From the NCBI RefSeq assembly GCF_024723825.1, contig NZ_JANQBQ010000001.1, positions 248,001 to 312,000 on the forward strand: a DNA stretch of 64,000 nucleotides. Direction: 5' to 3'. Of the stretch, positions 56,106 through 64,000 are shown piece by piece; position 1 is the first letter of the stretch; every line of letters starts with the position of its first letter. Below the pieces are notes generated by a model that searched no databases, had not been told where the DNA came from, and worked only from the letters and a program-made list of their open reading frames with translations. The stretch is from Romboutsia lituseburensis. GTDB taxonomy: Bacteria; Bacillota; Clostridia; Peptostreptococcales; Peptostreptococcaceae. The position numbers were made by a program, and so were the translations under genes.

Positions 56106-56837
56106 GTTACTATTTAAAATATCTCTCATTAAATCTGGATAATCAGAAAATATTCCGTCAACTTCATATTCAATCATATTTTTCATAAGAATAGGGTCAT
56201 TAACTGTATATACAAAAACTTTTAAGTTATTTTTATGAGCTAAATTTACAATATTTTTGTCAACTAATTGATGATTTAGGTTTATACTATAAATACCTAA
56301 GTTTTTTGCATGCTCAATAACATTAGTAAATCCTTTAAAATCATCTTTACTATGATAAAGAGCACCATATTTAAGACTAGGATTTAAACTTTTAAATACA
56401 TTTATGCATTTATGATTAAAGCTTGATATAAGTACGTTATCTTCTAAATTATATTTTTTTATTAAGTTTAAAACATCTTTTTCTAAATCATAGTGAATTA
56501 AGTCAGTTTTAGCTTCAATATTTAAACAAATATTATTATCCTTAATTAATTTTAAAACTTCATCAAGAGTAGGAATTTTACATAAATCGTTATTTATATA
56601 TTCAAATTTTTTGCATTTGAAATTTCTTAACTCATTATATGTATAATCTTTAACTAAACCATGTCCATTAAATGTTCTTTTGATATCCTCATCATGAATT
56701 ACTACCAAATTAGAATCTTTAGACTTATGAACGTCAAGTTCTATGGCTTTTATACCTAAGTCAATAGCTTTTTTAAAAGAAAGCATTGTATTTTCAGGAT
56801 ATTCACCACTAGCACCTCTATGGGCAAATATTTTCAT
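56103..56837 (-). CDS. Glycerophosphodiester phosphodiesterase
   Basis: A 244-residue GDPD-family enzyme, cytoplasmic (no signal peptide), that splits glycerophosphodiesters to glycerol 3-phosphate and an alcohol. The catalytic AHRGASGEYPENTMLSF is at the N-terminus, metal ligands in IELDVHKSKDSNLVVIHDE and a Glu in LNIEAKT. The C-terminal VFVYTVNDPILMKNMIE, then VDGIFSDYPDLM, is typical. ATG 56837 follows GGAGATG. Confidence 0.94.
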   Translation of the reverse strand: MKIFAHRGASGEYPENTMLSFKKAIDLGIKAIELDVHKSKDSNLVVIHDEDIKRTFNGHGLVKDYTYNELRNFKCKKFEYINNDLCKIPTLDEVLKLIKDNNICLNIEAKTDLIHYDLEKDVLNLIKKYNLEDNVLISSFNHKCINVFKSLNPSLKYGALYHSKDDFKGFTNVIEHAKNLGIYSINLNHQLVDKNIVNLAHKNNLKVFVYTVNDPILMKNMIEYEVDGIFSDYPDLMRDILNSN

Positions 56838-57279
56838 ATATTTTTCATCTCCTTATTTACTTTTACAAAAATATTATAGCACTTAACAAGAACGTATATA
56901 TATAATAAGATACATTCATGATATAATGGTATAATATAGAAGCATAATTAATTAAGTTATTATAAGTCTAAAGGTTGCAAAAACATACTCTCATAGGGGT
57001 GACGAGTATAGATTATGTAGATATAAACGAAATAATAGCACCTAAGATTTATACTCTTAAATACTAAATATTTATAACATACTTAATCCAGATATGGAAG
57101 ATGGCTCAAATATGTCTGTAAATACCGATGTTTAAAGGCATATGTTTTTTGAATGCATTTAATTAAATACATAAATAATTATATTTGAAAGAAAAATGAT
57201 ATAATATTAAAATGGAAAAAAATGGGGAAAGTTTATATTAAATAAACTTAAGTAAATAATCAAATTAGGAGAATGACAG
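56838..57279. other. Intergenic region with two short protein-like fragments
   Basis: This 442-base region holds a 22-codon frame from GTG 56999 to 57067 (MTSIDYVDINEIIAPKIY) and a second fragment about 57088-57135 (NPDMEDGSNMSVNTDV, stop). Both read like coding remnants. GAGTATA / TATACTC arms around the first could also form RNA structure. I cannot match either fragment or a riboswitch. It belongs to the leader of the histidine-kinase gene or is debris of a lost gene. Confidence 0.25.
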
Positions 57280-59283
57280 ATGAGTGATTTAAATATGAGT
57301 AATAAGGAAAAAATCTCGTCCACAAACCAAATAGCAATAAATGTAATATTTTTAATAAGCTTTATCATTGGGGTTAGTTATTTGGTTTTATTATTTGGAA
57401 TATTAAGTTCAAATAAAATAAATACAGCTGATATAATAGCATTTATCAAGATTTTTGAGCTGATATTAGTATTGTTAGCTATATCAAGTTGTATACTTTG
57501 CTATGAAAGTACTAATAAGGAAGAGCTATTTATTTTATCTCTTTTTTATATTATATTTTTCATAGATGTTTTGCTTGGAAATGTAGATAATATGAGTCTT
57601 GATGCATCTACAATAAATATAAGTAATTATCTTATTGTAGAAAATTCTATTTTTAGATTAATAATACTAACATTTAGCTTATCGTCTTTTAGAAAGATGA
57701 AAAAAATAATAATGGAAAATAGAATAAAGTCAATTTTAATAACAATTGCAATTGCAACAAGTTTCGGACTTTTAAAGCATCATGATATACTATTTACAAC
57801 ATTTAATGATGTAGCTGGATTTGTTACTTACAATATATTTTTAACTATATTTTATGGAATAATTTCAGTTATTTATTTAAAAAAGAGCTTAGATAGAAGT
57901 GAGTATATATACTCAGTTATAAGCGCAAGTATATTCTTTTTTATGCTGAAAGCTATATATGCAGTAGTAGGGGCCACAAAAGCTTTAGCTAATGTAAAGT
58001 TATTATCTATATCTATTACATATATAGGGTTTATTATATTACTAGGAGGAATAATTTGCGAACTTTTACTAAGTATAAGAAAAAATAAAGAACTTGAAAA
58101 TGAACTTACGGTGTTTAAAAAAATAGCTGATGAAAGTAGACATAGTTGTATACTTATATATGATGAATATAAAAATTTAAAATATATAAACAGTTTAGCT
58201 AAACAATACTATAATATAAAAGAAGGCACTATATATGAAGATATAAATAAAATATTAATTTATGAAAGTAAAGGTATTAATCCAGAGAAAATAAAAGAAA
58301 TAAAAGATCATTTTTTACAACTTGGATACTGGAAAGGTAAAATAGAGGTAGAAGAAACAGGGGTTACAATAAGTTGTAGTGTACAAAAGATATATATGGA
58401 AGATATGAAAAAAATCGTAATAATTTTTAATGATATAACAGATAGAATTAGAACAAAGCGATCCTTGATAGAATATGAAAAAATGAAAAATCAAGAACAA
58501 GTAAGAAATGAATTTTTTGCTAATATATCTCATGAATTAAGAACTCCCCTTAATATTTTCTATTCAACTATACAGTTACTAGATTTAAAAAATAAAACAA
58601 ATCCAGAAAAATTTAATGAAATTTACTCTGATCATAAACAATGTTTAAAAACTAATTGTCAACGTATGTTAAGACTTATAAATAATATAGTAGATATAAC
58701 AAAAATTGATGTAGGGTTTATAAAGCCTAAATTTGTAAATTGTGATATAGTAAGTCTAGTTGAGGATATAACCCTATCTGTAGTTAATTATGCACAAAAT
58801 AAAAAAATAAATATTGTGTTTGATACAGAAATCGAAGAACAGATTATAAAATGTGATGAAGATATGATGGAAAGAGCAATGCTTAATCTCCTATCGAATG
58901 CCATAAAGTTTACAAAGCAAAATGGAAATGTGCTGGTGAATATGTATGCAGATGAAAAATGGATACATATAATTGTAAAAGATGATGGCATGGGGATACC
59001 TATAGAAATGCAAGGAACGATATTTGAAAGATTTGTACAAAACGATAAGTCATTAACTCGCTTAAATGAAGGTAGTGGAATAGGACTTAGTATAGTTCAG
59101 TCTGCTGTCAAATTAAATGAAGGTGAAATTTATTTAGATAGTGATGGAAAAAACGGTACAGAATTTGAAATTTTACTTCCAAATAAAAAATTAGATGGTG
59201 AGTACTTAGACGATAGAATATATAAAGTAGATGTATCTAACATAGAATTAGAGCTTTCTGACATATATGAGCTATATATTTAA
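57280..59283 (+). CDS. Orphan membrane sensor histidine kinase
   Basis: A 667-residue kinase. Eight hydrophobic helices fill about residues 15-265 (MASE3-like input domain). A PAS-like domain follows at about 280-395 (IADESRHSCILIYDEYKNLK). HisKA has the phospho-accepting His418 in FFANISHELRTPLN, and the HATPase domain shows NLLSNAIKFTKQNGNV, DDGMGIPIEMQ and GSGIGLSIVQSAVKL. No response regulator is adjacent, so it is an orphan; such kinases in clostridia can feed Spo0A (established), which is possible here but unproven. ATG 57280 follows TTAGGAGAATGAC. Confidence 0.9.
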   Translation: MSDLNMSNKEKISSTNQIAINVIFLISFIIGVSYLVLLFGILSSNKINTADIIAFIKIFELILVLLAISSCILCYESTNKEELFILSLFYIIFFIDVLLGNVDNMSLDASTINISNYLIVENSIFRLIILTFSLSSFRKMKKIIMENRIKSILITIAIATSFGLLKHHDILFTTFNDVAGFVTYNIFLTIFYGIISVIYLKKSLDRSEYIYSVISASIFFFMLKAIYAVVGATKALANVKLLSISITYIGFIILLGGIICELLLSIRKNKELENELTVFKKIADESRHSCILIYDEYKNLKYINSLAKQYYNIKEGTIYEDINKILIYESKGINPEKIKEIKDHFLQLGYWKGKIEVEETGVTISCSVQKIYMEDMKKIVIIFNDITDRIRTKRSLIEYEKMKNQEQVRNEFFANISHELRTPLNIFYSTIQLLDLKNKTNPEKFNEIYSDHKQCLKTNCQRMLRLINNIVDITKIDVGFIKPKFVNCDIVSLVEDITLSVVNYAQNKKINIVFDTEIEEQIIKCDEDMMERAMLNLLSNAIKFTKQNGNVLVNMYADEKWIHIIVKDDGMGIPIEMQGTIFERFVQNDKSLTRLNEGSGIGLSIVQSAVKLNEGEIYLDSDGKNGTEFEILLPNKKLDGEYLDDRIYKVDVSNIELELSDIYELYI

Positions 59284-59305
59284 AAATATATGATGTAAAA
59301 TAATA

Positions 59306-59334
59306 TTGACTTTATATAAATCAAATAGTATATT
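59306..59334 (+). promoter_or_regulatory. SigmaA-type promoter of the eut alcohol dehydrogenase
   Basis: TTGACT (59306-59311), a 17-base spacer and TATATT (59329-59334). The expected start of transcription, near 59341, lies at the very base of the first antitermination hairpin. Confidence 0.75.
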
Positions 59335-59342
59335 AAAATTAA

Positions 59343-59402
59343 TAACACAAAGGCGTGTTAACAGAGCAATGAAGCTCCATAGATTATCTATGGAGCTTTT
59401 TT
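59343..59402 (+). promoter_or_regulatory. EutV (ANTAR) antitermination leader 1, with terminator
   Basis: Two small hairpins have six-base loops with A at position 1 and G at position 4, the ANTAR target. The first is TAACAC-AAAGGC-GTGTTA (59343-59360), the second GAGC-AATGAA-GCTC (59364-59377). The 3' strand of the second overlaps the terminator stem AGCTCCATAG / CTATGGAGCT (59373-59397) with a T-run. Phosphorylated EutV bound to the pair would prevent the terminator. Confidence 0.92.
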
Positions 59403-59545
59403 GTTTTTTAAGTATTAATTAAAGATGAAACACGTTACTCAAGAAAAAATAATTTCTAGTACTTATAAATACTAAAGAAAACGTATTTCTTGGGAAATAG
59501 TAAATTTAATTTATATTAGAATAGAAAATAAAAGGAGAGATTAAA

Positions 59546-60676
59546 TTGCATAGTTTTGAAATTAAGACAAAAATAAAATTTGGAGAAGGCTCTTTAAAGG
59601 CTTTACAAGAAATACAAGATAAAAAAGTATTAATCATAACAGATCCATTTATGGTTCAGTCAAAAGCAATAGATAAAATATTAGTAAATTTAAAAGAAGG
59701 TTCATATGAAGTATTTAGTGATATAGTTCCAGACCCACCAATAGAAACGGTAGTAAGTGGAATAGAAGTATTTAAAGAAGTAAACCCAGATGTACTTATA
59801 GCATTAGGTGGGGGATCAGCAATAGATGCTTCAAAAGCTATAATGGATTTTTCTAAAAAAATATTAAAAACAAATGATATAGAGTTTATAGCAATTCCTA
59901 CAACTAGTGGTACAGGATCAGAAGTAACATCATTTTCAGTAATAACTGATAAGCAAAAAGGAACAAAGTATCCTTTAGTAAGTGATGATCTTTTACCTAA
60001 CGTAGCAATACTTGATCCGGAACTAGTAAAAACAGTGCCAAACTTTATAACAGCGGATACAGGAATGGATGTATTAACACATGCTATTGAGGCTTATGTA
60101 TCAACTGAAGCTAATGATTTTTCTGATGCTTTAGCAGAAAAAGCTATAAAACTTGTTTTTAAATATTTATTAAGAGCATATAAAGATGGAAATGATATAG
60201 AAGCAAGAGAGAAAATGCACAATGCATCTTGTTTAGCAGGTATGGCATTTAATCAAACATCACTTGGAATAAATCACTCAATAGCACACGTACTAGGTGG
60301 CAAATTCCATGTACCACATGGAAGAACAAATTCAATATTATTACCACATGTAATAGAGTACAATGCAGATATAGTAGGTTATACAAATACAAAGTATTCA
60401 ATGGCTGCTAATAAGTACGCACAAATATCTATGTTATTAGGTTTAAATACATCTAATGTCAGAATGGGTGTCAAAAATCTAGTAAATGAAATAAAGAAAC
60501 TTCAAAAGGAAATGAATATGGTAACTAACTTAAGCCAATGTAAAGTTAATATATCTGATTTAAGTAGTGTAGAAAATGAAATAGCAATACTTGCTATAAA
60601 TGATGGATGCACAAAAACAAATCCAAGAGTTCCTACAGAAAAAGATATAATAGATATATTAAATAAAATAAAGTAA
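59546..60676 (+). CDS. eutG: Iron alcohol dehydrogenase of the ethanolamine operon
   Basis: A 376-residue iron-type alcohol dehydrogenase that reduces acetaldehyde from ethanolamine to ethanol, regenerating NAD+. Seen: GGGSAIDASKA near 92, PTTSGTGSEVTSF near 132, MDVLTHAIEAYVS near 175 and LGINHSIAHVLGGKFHVPHG near 240. The start is TTG 59546 behind AAAGGAGAG. The ANTAR leader upstream and the adjacent eutS put it in the eut regulon and justify the symbol, though the encapsulation signal cannot be judged. Confidence 0.88.
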   Translation: MHSFEIKTKIKFGEGSLKALQEIQDKKVLIITDPFMVQSKAIDKILVNLKEGSYEVFSDIVPDPPIETVVSGIEVFKEVNPDVLIALGGGSAIDASKAIMDFSKKILKTNDIEFIAIPTTSGTGSEVTSFSVITDKQKGTKYPLVSDDLLPNVAILDPELVKTVPNFITADTGMDVLTHAIEAYVSTEANDFSDALAEKAIKLVFKYLLRAYKDGNDIEAREKMHNASCLAGMAFNQTSLGINHSIAHVLGGKFHVPHGRTNSILLPHVIEYNADIVGYTNTKYSMAANKYAQISMLLGLNTSNVRMGVKNLVNEIKKLQKEMNMVTNLSQCKVNISDLSSVENEIAILAINDGCTKTNPRVPTEKDIIDILNKIK

Positions 60677-60762
60677 TAATTAAACGAAAGTTGTAAAAAC
60701 CTAGCAAATAAGCGGGTCGAAAAAAATAAAGGAAAATGTTTTTATAAATTATTAAATAAATA

Positions 60763-60791
60763 TTGACAAAAATATGGCAAGTGATTATAAT
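60763..60791 (+). promoter_or_regulatory. SigmaA-type promoter of eutS
   Basis: TTGACA (60763-60768), a 17-base spacer and TATAAT (60786-60791), both at consensus. The start of transcription is expected near 60798, at the base of the ANTAR hairpin. Confidence 0.88.
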
Positions 60792-60796
60792 AAAAG

Positions 60797-60885
60797 TATC
60801 ACAAAGGCGTGATAGTTTGATAAAAAGCAACGAAGCTTCTTAAAGATATATTCTGTATGTGTCTTTTAGAAGCTTTTATTTATTT
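60797..60885 (+). promoter_or_regulatory. EutV (ANTAR) antitermination leader 2, with terminator
   Basis: TATCAC-AAAGGC-GTGATA (60797-60814) and AAGC-AACGAA-GCTT (60825-60838), loops with A1 and G4 as in leader 1. The terminator pairs AAGCTTCTTAAAGA (60833-60846) with TCTTTTAGAAGCTT (60862-60875), one mismatch, then TTATTTATTT. The shared loop sequence AAAGGC with leader 1 is notable. Confidence 0.92.
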
Positions 60886-60912
60886 AAATGACAAAAGAAA
60901 GCAGGAATTAAA

Positions 60913-61263
60913 TTGGTAGAAGAAACTAAACAAAGAGTTATCCAAGAATATGTTCCAGGTAAACAAGTTACTCTTGCACATATAATAGCTAATCCAAATC
61001 AAGATATTTATAAGAAATTAGGATTAGTTATTGAAAAAAAAGATGCAATAGGAATACTGACAATAACGCCAAGTGAAGCATCAATAATAGCAGCAGATGT
61101 TGCAACAAAATCATCAGATGTGTCATTAGGCTTTATAGACAGATTCAGTGGATCAGTAGTAATAAGCGGTGATGTAAGTTCAGTAGAATCAGCATTAAAT
61201 GAAGTTTTACAAGTTTTAGGAGATATGCTAAATTTCTCATCTGCGAAAATAACGAGGACATAG
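60913..61263 (+). CDS. eutS: EutS microcompartment shell protein
   Basis: A 116-residue BMC-domain shell protein of the ethanolamine microcompartment. The N-terminal [20 protein letters not shown] and the BMC core [20 protein letters not shown], then [20 protein letters not shown] are characteristic of EutS. It assembles as hexamers in the shell. The start is TTG 60913 behind GCAGGA. It overlaps or abuts eutP. Confidence 0.96.
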   Translation: MVEETKQRVIQEYVPGKQVTLAHIIANPNQDIYKKLGLVIEKKDAIGILTITPSEASIIAADVATKSSDVSLGFIDRFSGSVVISGDVSSVESALNEVLQVLGDMLNFSSAKITRT

Positions 61264-61265
61264 TG

Positions 61266-61703
61266 ATGAAAAATATAATATTTATGGGAAAGACAGGCAG
61301 TGGAAAAACAACACTATGCCAAAAACTAGACCAATTAGAAATAAAATATAAAAAAACACAATCAGTGGAGTTATACAACAATGCAATAGATACCCCTGGT
61401 GAATATATGGAAAACAGAGGATTATACAATGCATTAATAACTACATCAGTAGATGCAAAAGTTATAGCAATAGTATATGATCCAACTCAAGAAGAAAATT
61501 ATATAGCACCAGGATTTGCAGGTATGTTTTGCAAAGATGTTATAGGAATAATAACAAAAATAAATAAAGCAACCGAAGAACAGATAAATCTAGCTTATGA
61601 TAGACTAGAATTAGCAGGTGCAAGTCAAATATTTAAAGTAGATACAGTAGATGATATTGGTCTTAAACCATTATTTGACTACCTGGCAAACATTAACCTT
61701 TAG
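61266..61703 (+). CDS. eutP: EutP GTPase-like protein
   Basis: A 145-residue P-loop protein of the eut operon, with GKTGSGKTTLCQKL near the N-terminus, IDTPGEYMENRG near 40 and GIITKINKA (NKxD-like). EutP/PduV proteins have NTPase or acetate-kinase-type activity reported for the family; the role here is inferred. The start is ATG 61266, eight bases after GAGG; GTG 61263 is the alternative, overlapping the eutS stop. Confidence 0.93.
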   Translation: MKNIIFMGKTGSGKTTLCQKLDQLEIKYKKTQSVELYNNAIDTPGEYMENRGLYNALITTSVDAKVIAIVYDPTQEENYIAPGFAGMFCKDVIGIITKINKATEEQINLAYDRLELAGASQIFKVDTVDDIGLKPLFDYLANINL

Positions 61704-61721
61704 TTAGTGAGGTAAAGACAT

Positions 61722-62297
61722 ATGGGGAGAAAAATACTATTAGTTGATGACGAACCTCTTATAAGAATGGACATTAGAGATATTCTAGAGGACCGTGGAT
61801 ATGAAGTAATAGGTGAAGCTTGTGATGGATTTGAAGCTGTTGAAATGTGTAAAAAACATAATCCAGATTTAGTAATTATGGATATAGATATGCCAATACT
61901 AGATGGAATAAAAGCTGGAAAAATAATGGCTAAAGAAAACTTAGCAGGTGGAGTACTTTTATTAACTTCATTTGAAGATAAAGAACACATTGAAAAAGCT
62001 AAAAGCATAGGCGCGTTTGGATATTTAGTTAAGCCAGCTAGTGAAAAATCACTTATACCAACAATTGAGATGTGTTTAAGTAAAGTCAAGGAATTTGAAC
62101 AAATGAAAAAAGACTTAGAAAAAATGAATTCTAAGTTAGCAGAAAGAAAAATAGTAGAAAGAGCTAAAGGCATACTTATAAGAGAATTTAAGATTAGTGA
62201 AGATGAAGCTTACACAAGAATAAGAAAACTTAGCATGGATAAGAGAACCACAATGCTTGAAATTGCTAAGATGATTATAATTGGATATGATGAGTAA
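61722..62297 (+). CDS. eutV: EutV, ANTAR response regulator
   Basis: A 191-residue antitermination regulator. The receiver domain (1-120) has the acidic pair DD at 9-10, phospho-acceptor Asp54 in VIMDIDMP and Lys in YLVKPAS. The C-terminal ANTAR domain (about 135-190, LAERKIVERAKGILIREFKI, then SEDEAYTRIRKLSM) binds the paired hairpins that occur three times in this region. It is phosphorylated by EutW. ATG 61722 follows GAGGTAAAG. Confidence 0.97.
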   Translation: MGRKILLVDDEPLIRMDIRDILEDRGYEVIGEACDGFEAVEMCKKHNPDLVIMDIDMPILDGIKAGKIMAKENLAGGVLLLTSFEDKEHIEKAKSIGAFGYLVKPASEKSLIPTIEMCLSKVKEFEQMKKDLEKMNSKLAERKIVERAKGILIREFKISEDEAYTRIRKLSMDKRTTMLEIAKMIIIGYDE

Positions 62298-63672
62298 CAT
62301 CATAAAAACACTCTGCCAAGAAAATACAATACTAAATGAAAATGAAATAGATAAAATCTTAGAAGTTTCAAAATCTCTAGATTTAATGGCAAACTTCTAT
62401 GATAGTGATGTTTTCATTGATGTGTTGAGTAAGGATGTAGAGGAAGCAATAGTAGTTTGTCACAGTAAGCCGAAAAATAAATCTCTTTATGCTGAAAACG
62501 TTGTAGGAAAAAAAGCTCTAAATGAAAATGAACCAGGAGTTATAAAGACCTTAAATACAGGAATAACAACTAGGGATATAAAGGCTCTAACACAAGAATA
62601 CAAAGTAGTAAAACAAACTATTCAACCTGTAACACTAGATGAAAAAGTTATAGCAGTATTAATCGTAGAAAAAGATATAAGTAGTGAGTTAAAAGATGGA
62701 TTTGATAAAAAGAAAAACTCACATGAATTTATAAATCTAATAAAGAACAATAATTTCTTAACAGATAATTTAAATGCAGCAATACTTATATTTGATAAAA
62801 ATGGAAAACTTAAAATAAAAAATAAAAATGCAGTAAAAATGTATGAAAAGCTTGGATTTTTATGTGATATACAAGACGTACATTATAATGATATATATAT
62901 AGAACCTAAAAAATTTGAAGATATATTACTAGATGAAAATTATGATGAAACCAATGAAGTTTGTATTGATGATTTATATTTCAAAATAAAAACAATACAC
63001 ATCAAAGATGATGAGTACAAAGTCGTTAAAATAATTGAAGATATAAGTGATTTAAAACAAAAAGAGGCTGAGTTAGTTTTAAAATCAGTTTCAGTAAGGG
63101 AAGCTCATCATAGAGTTAAAAACAACCTTCATACAGTAATATCAATAATAAGAAAGCAAAGTAGGCTATCAAACAATGAAGAAGTAAAACATTGTTTAGA
63201 TAATATAACAAATAGAGTTTTTGCAATACTTTCAACACACCATCTATTATCTAAAGAAGAAGATAATAATATTTCTATACTAGAAGCTATGAATTTATTA
63301 GTAAGCAATATCCAAGGAGGCTATTGTGATAATAAAGATATAAACATTTGCATAACAGGTGAAGATTTTAAGATAGGTGGAGAGAAAGCAACAGCAATAC
63401 TACTAGTTATAAACGAGATAATTCAAAATTGCTATGATCATGCTTTTGAAGGAAAAGAAAGTGGAAATATACGAATTTTGATTAACAAAGAAAATAACTA
63501 TAAAAACATTGCAATAATAGACGATGGAGTAGGATTTTCAACTAATAATATAGATAGAAAAAGTCTAGGAACTTTTATAATAGATAGTTATATTACACAA
63601 GTTTTGAGAGGAACTTTAGAAAGAGAATCAAATGAAAAGGGTACTAAGATATTACTTAAGATACCTGTTTAA
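62287..63672 (+). CDS. eutW: EutW, ethanolamine sensor histidine kinase
   Basis: A 461-residue soluble kinase (HisKA_2 type) that autophosphorylates in response to ethanolamine and passes phosphate to EutV. The H-box is REAHHRVKNNLHTVISII (His274/275), the HATPase has VINEIIQNCYDHAFEG and IIDDGVGFSTN. A GAF/PAS-like N-terminal half senses the ligand. The frame opens at TTG 62281; I prefer ATG 62287 (ATG 62290 is equally possible). It overlaps the eutV end, so the two are translationally coupled. Confidence 0.95.
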   Translation: MMSNIIKTLCQENTILNENEIDKILEVSKSLDLMANFYDSDVFIDVLSKDVEEAIVVCHSKPKNKSLYAENVVGKKALNENEPGVIKTLNTGITTRDIKALTQEYKVVKQTIQPVTLDEKVIAVLIVEKDISSELKDGFDKKKNSHEFINLIKNNNFLTDNLNAAILIFDKNGKLKIKNKNAVKMYEKLGFLCDIQDVHYNDIYIEPKKFEDILLDENYDETNEVCIDDLYFKIKTIHIKDDEYKVVKIIEDISDLKQKEAELVLKSVSVREAHHRVKNNLHTVISIIRKQSRLSNNEEVKHCLDNITNRVFAILSTHHLLSKEEDNNISILEAMNLLVSNIQGGYCDNKDINICITGEDFKIGGEKATAILLVINEIIQNCYDHAFEGKESGNIRILINKENNYKNIAIIDDGVGFSTNNIDRKSLGTFIIDSYITQVLRGTLERESNEKGTKILLKIPV

Positions 63673-63692
63673 AAATTAATACTAATAATAAC

Positions 63693-63812
63693 AAGGCTAC
63701 AAAGTAGTAGTTTTAATTGAGCAAAGAGGCTTAAGGTTATTAATGAAGTAAGTAATAAAAATCTATTGATTTTTAGCTTATATTTATTATAGCTTTGAGC
63801 CTCTTTGTTTGT
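63693..63812 (+). promoter_or_regulatory. EutV (ANTAR) antitermination leader 3, before eutA
   Basis: CTAC-AAAGTA-GTAG (63697-63710, extended by wobble pairs) and TTGAGC-AAAGAG-GCTTAA (63717-63734) again have A1 and G4 loops. The terminator arm CAAAGAGGCT (63722-63731) pairs with AGCCTCTTTG (63798-63807) across a 66-base loop, which holds an AAAATC / GATTTT hairpin; a T-run follows. It lies between eutW and eutA. Confidence 0.88.
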
Positions 63813-63843
63813 TTAAAACATACTTTTAACTTGGAGGTGAAAA

Positions 63844-64000
63844 AATGCGAGAAGAGTTATTAAGTGTTGGTATTGATATTGGTACAAGTACTACTCAGTT
63901 AATATTTTCAAAATTAATAGTTGAAAATACGGCATCGAGTTTTTCAGTACCTAGAATCAGTATAGTAGACAAAGAAATTATTTATAAAAGTCAAGTATAC
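63844..64000 (+). CDS. eutA: EutA, ethanolamine ammonia-lyase reactivase (partial)
   Basis: The first 52 codons of a gene that runs off the window. MREELLSVGIDIGTSTTQLI is the ASKHA phosphate-1 motif of EutA, the ATP-dependent factor that exchanges damaged cobalamin in ethanolamine ammonia-lyase. ATG 63844 follows TTGGAGGTG. Position after eutW and ANTAR leader 3 agrees with the eut order in other clostridia and enterococci. Confidence 0.9.

Noticed and set aside
56940-57140. c-di-GMP or other riboswitch upstream of the histidine kinase
   Set aside because: Inverted repeats exist, but I could not find the conserved core of any riboswitch class I know. It is kept only as an unexplained leader.
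61700-62173. Minus-strand frame of 157 codons over eutV
   Set aside because: It is antisense to a clear response regulator with conserved receiver residues.

Overview
The window is low-GC (roughly 30% G+C) Firmicute DNA with strong Shine-Dalgarno sites, many TTG/GTG starts and U-tailed hairpin terminators. Stickland-type lysine and butyrate genes, a Spo0M-like protein, an SLH-anchored cell-wall hydrolase and a eut locus controlled by EutV/EutW all point to an anaerobic, spore-forming clostridium, most likely of the Peptostreptococcaceae. This placement is inferred from gene content, not from a marker gene. No rRNA, tRNA, CRISPR array or complete insertion sequence was seen.

Layout. (1) 0-9.4 kb: a four-gene operon with a UvrD/AddA-like helicase, an AddB-like iron-sulfur protein without an evident nuclease centre, a second SF1 helicase, and a protein joining a bactofilin-like N-terminus to S1/KH (NusA-like) modules. 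(2) 9.6-16.5 kb: accessory genes. These are a small ribbon-helix-helix protein divergent from an HTH/zinc-ribbon/PD-(D/E)XK nuclease, a MazG-like pyrophosphohydrolase, a PLD-nuclease/SF2-helicase fusion, a HIT protein and a membrane protein flanked by two near-identical terminators. (3) 16.6-35.7 kb: a LysR regulator followed by thl-crt-hbd-bcd-etfBA-kal-kce-atoDA-kdd-kamABCDE and an NhaC-type antiporter. Together these degrade lysine through 3,5-diaminohexanoate to crotonyl-CoA, butyryl-CoA, butyrate and acetyl-CoA. (4) 36-40.5 kb: a coiled-coil protein, a lipoprotein, a Ser/Lys-rich peptide followed by a Hanks-type kinase that has no ATG, GTG or TTG start, a Bfd-like ferredoxin and Spo0M. 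(5) 41.3-47.7 kb: amino-acid/agmatine antiporters, a membrane-bound LuxR regulator, agmatine deiminase and putrescine carbamoyltransferase. (6) 47.8-54.5 kb: a DEDDh-like/BRCT protein lacking catalytic residues, a thioredoxin, a decaying MerR/flavin-oxidoreductase/FmdE region, an NlpC/P60-SLH hydrolase and a ytxG/ytxH-like pair with a stop codon in the first gene. (7) 54.9-64 kb: an iron alcohol dehydrogenase, a glycerophosphodiesterase, an orphan histidine kinase, and the start of the ethanolamine operon (alcohol dehydrogenase, eutS, eutP, eutV, eutW, eutA). The eut region contains three recognisable EutV (ANTAR) antitermination leaders.

The energy logic is amino-acid fermentation. Lysine carbon and electrons reach butyrate through Bcd/Etf, agmatine yields carbamoyl phosphate, and ethanolamine is broken down in a microcompartment with alcohol dehydrogenase as the electron sink. 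The strongest candidates for undescribed biology are the four-gene helicase/S1-KH operon, the kinase with a non-canonical start and its Ser-rich neighbour, and the RHH/nuclease pair.
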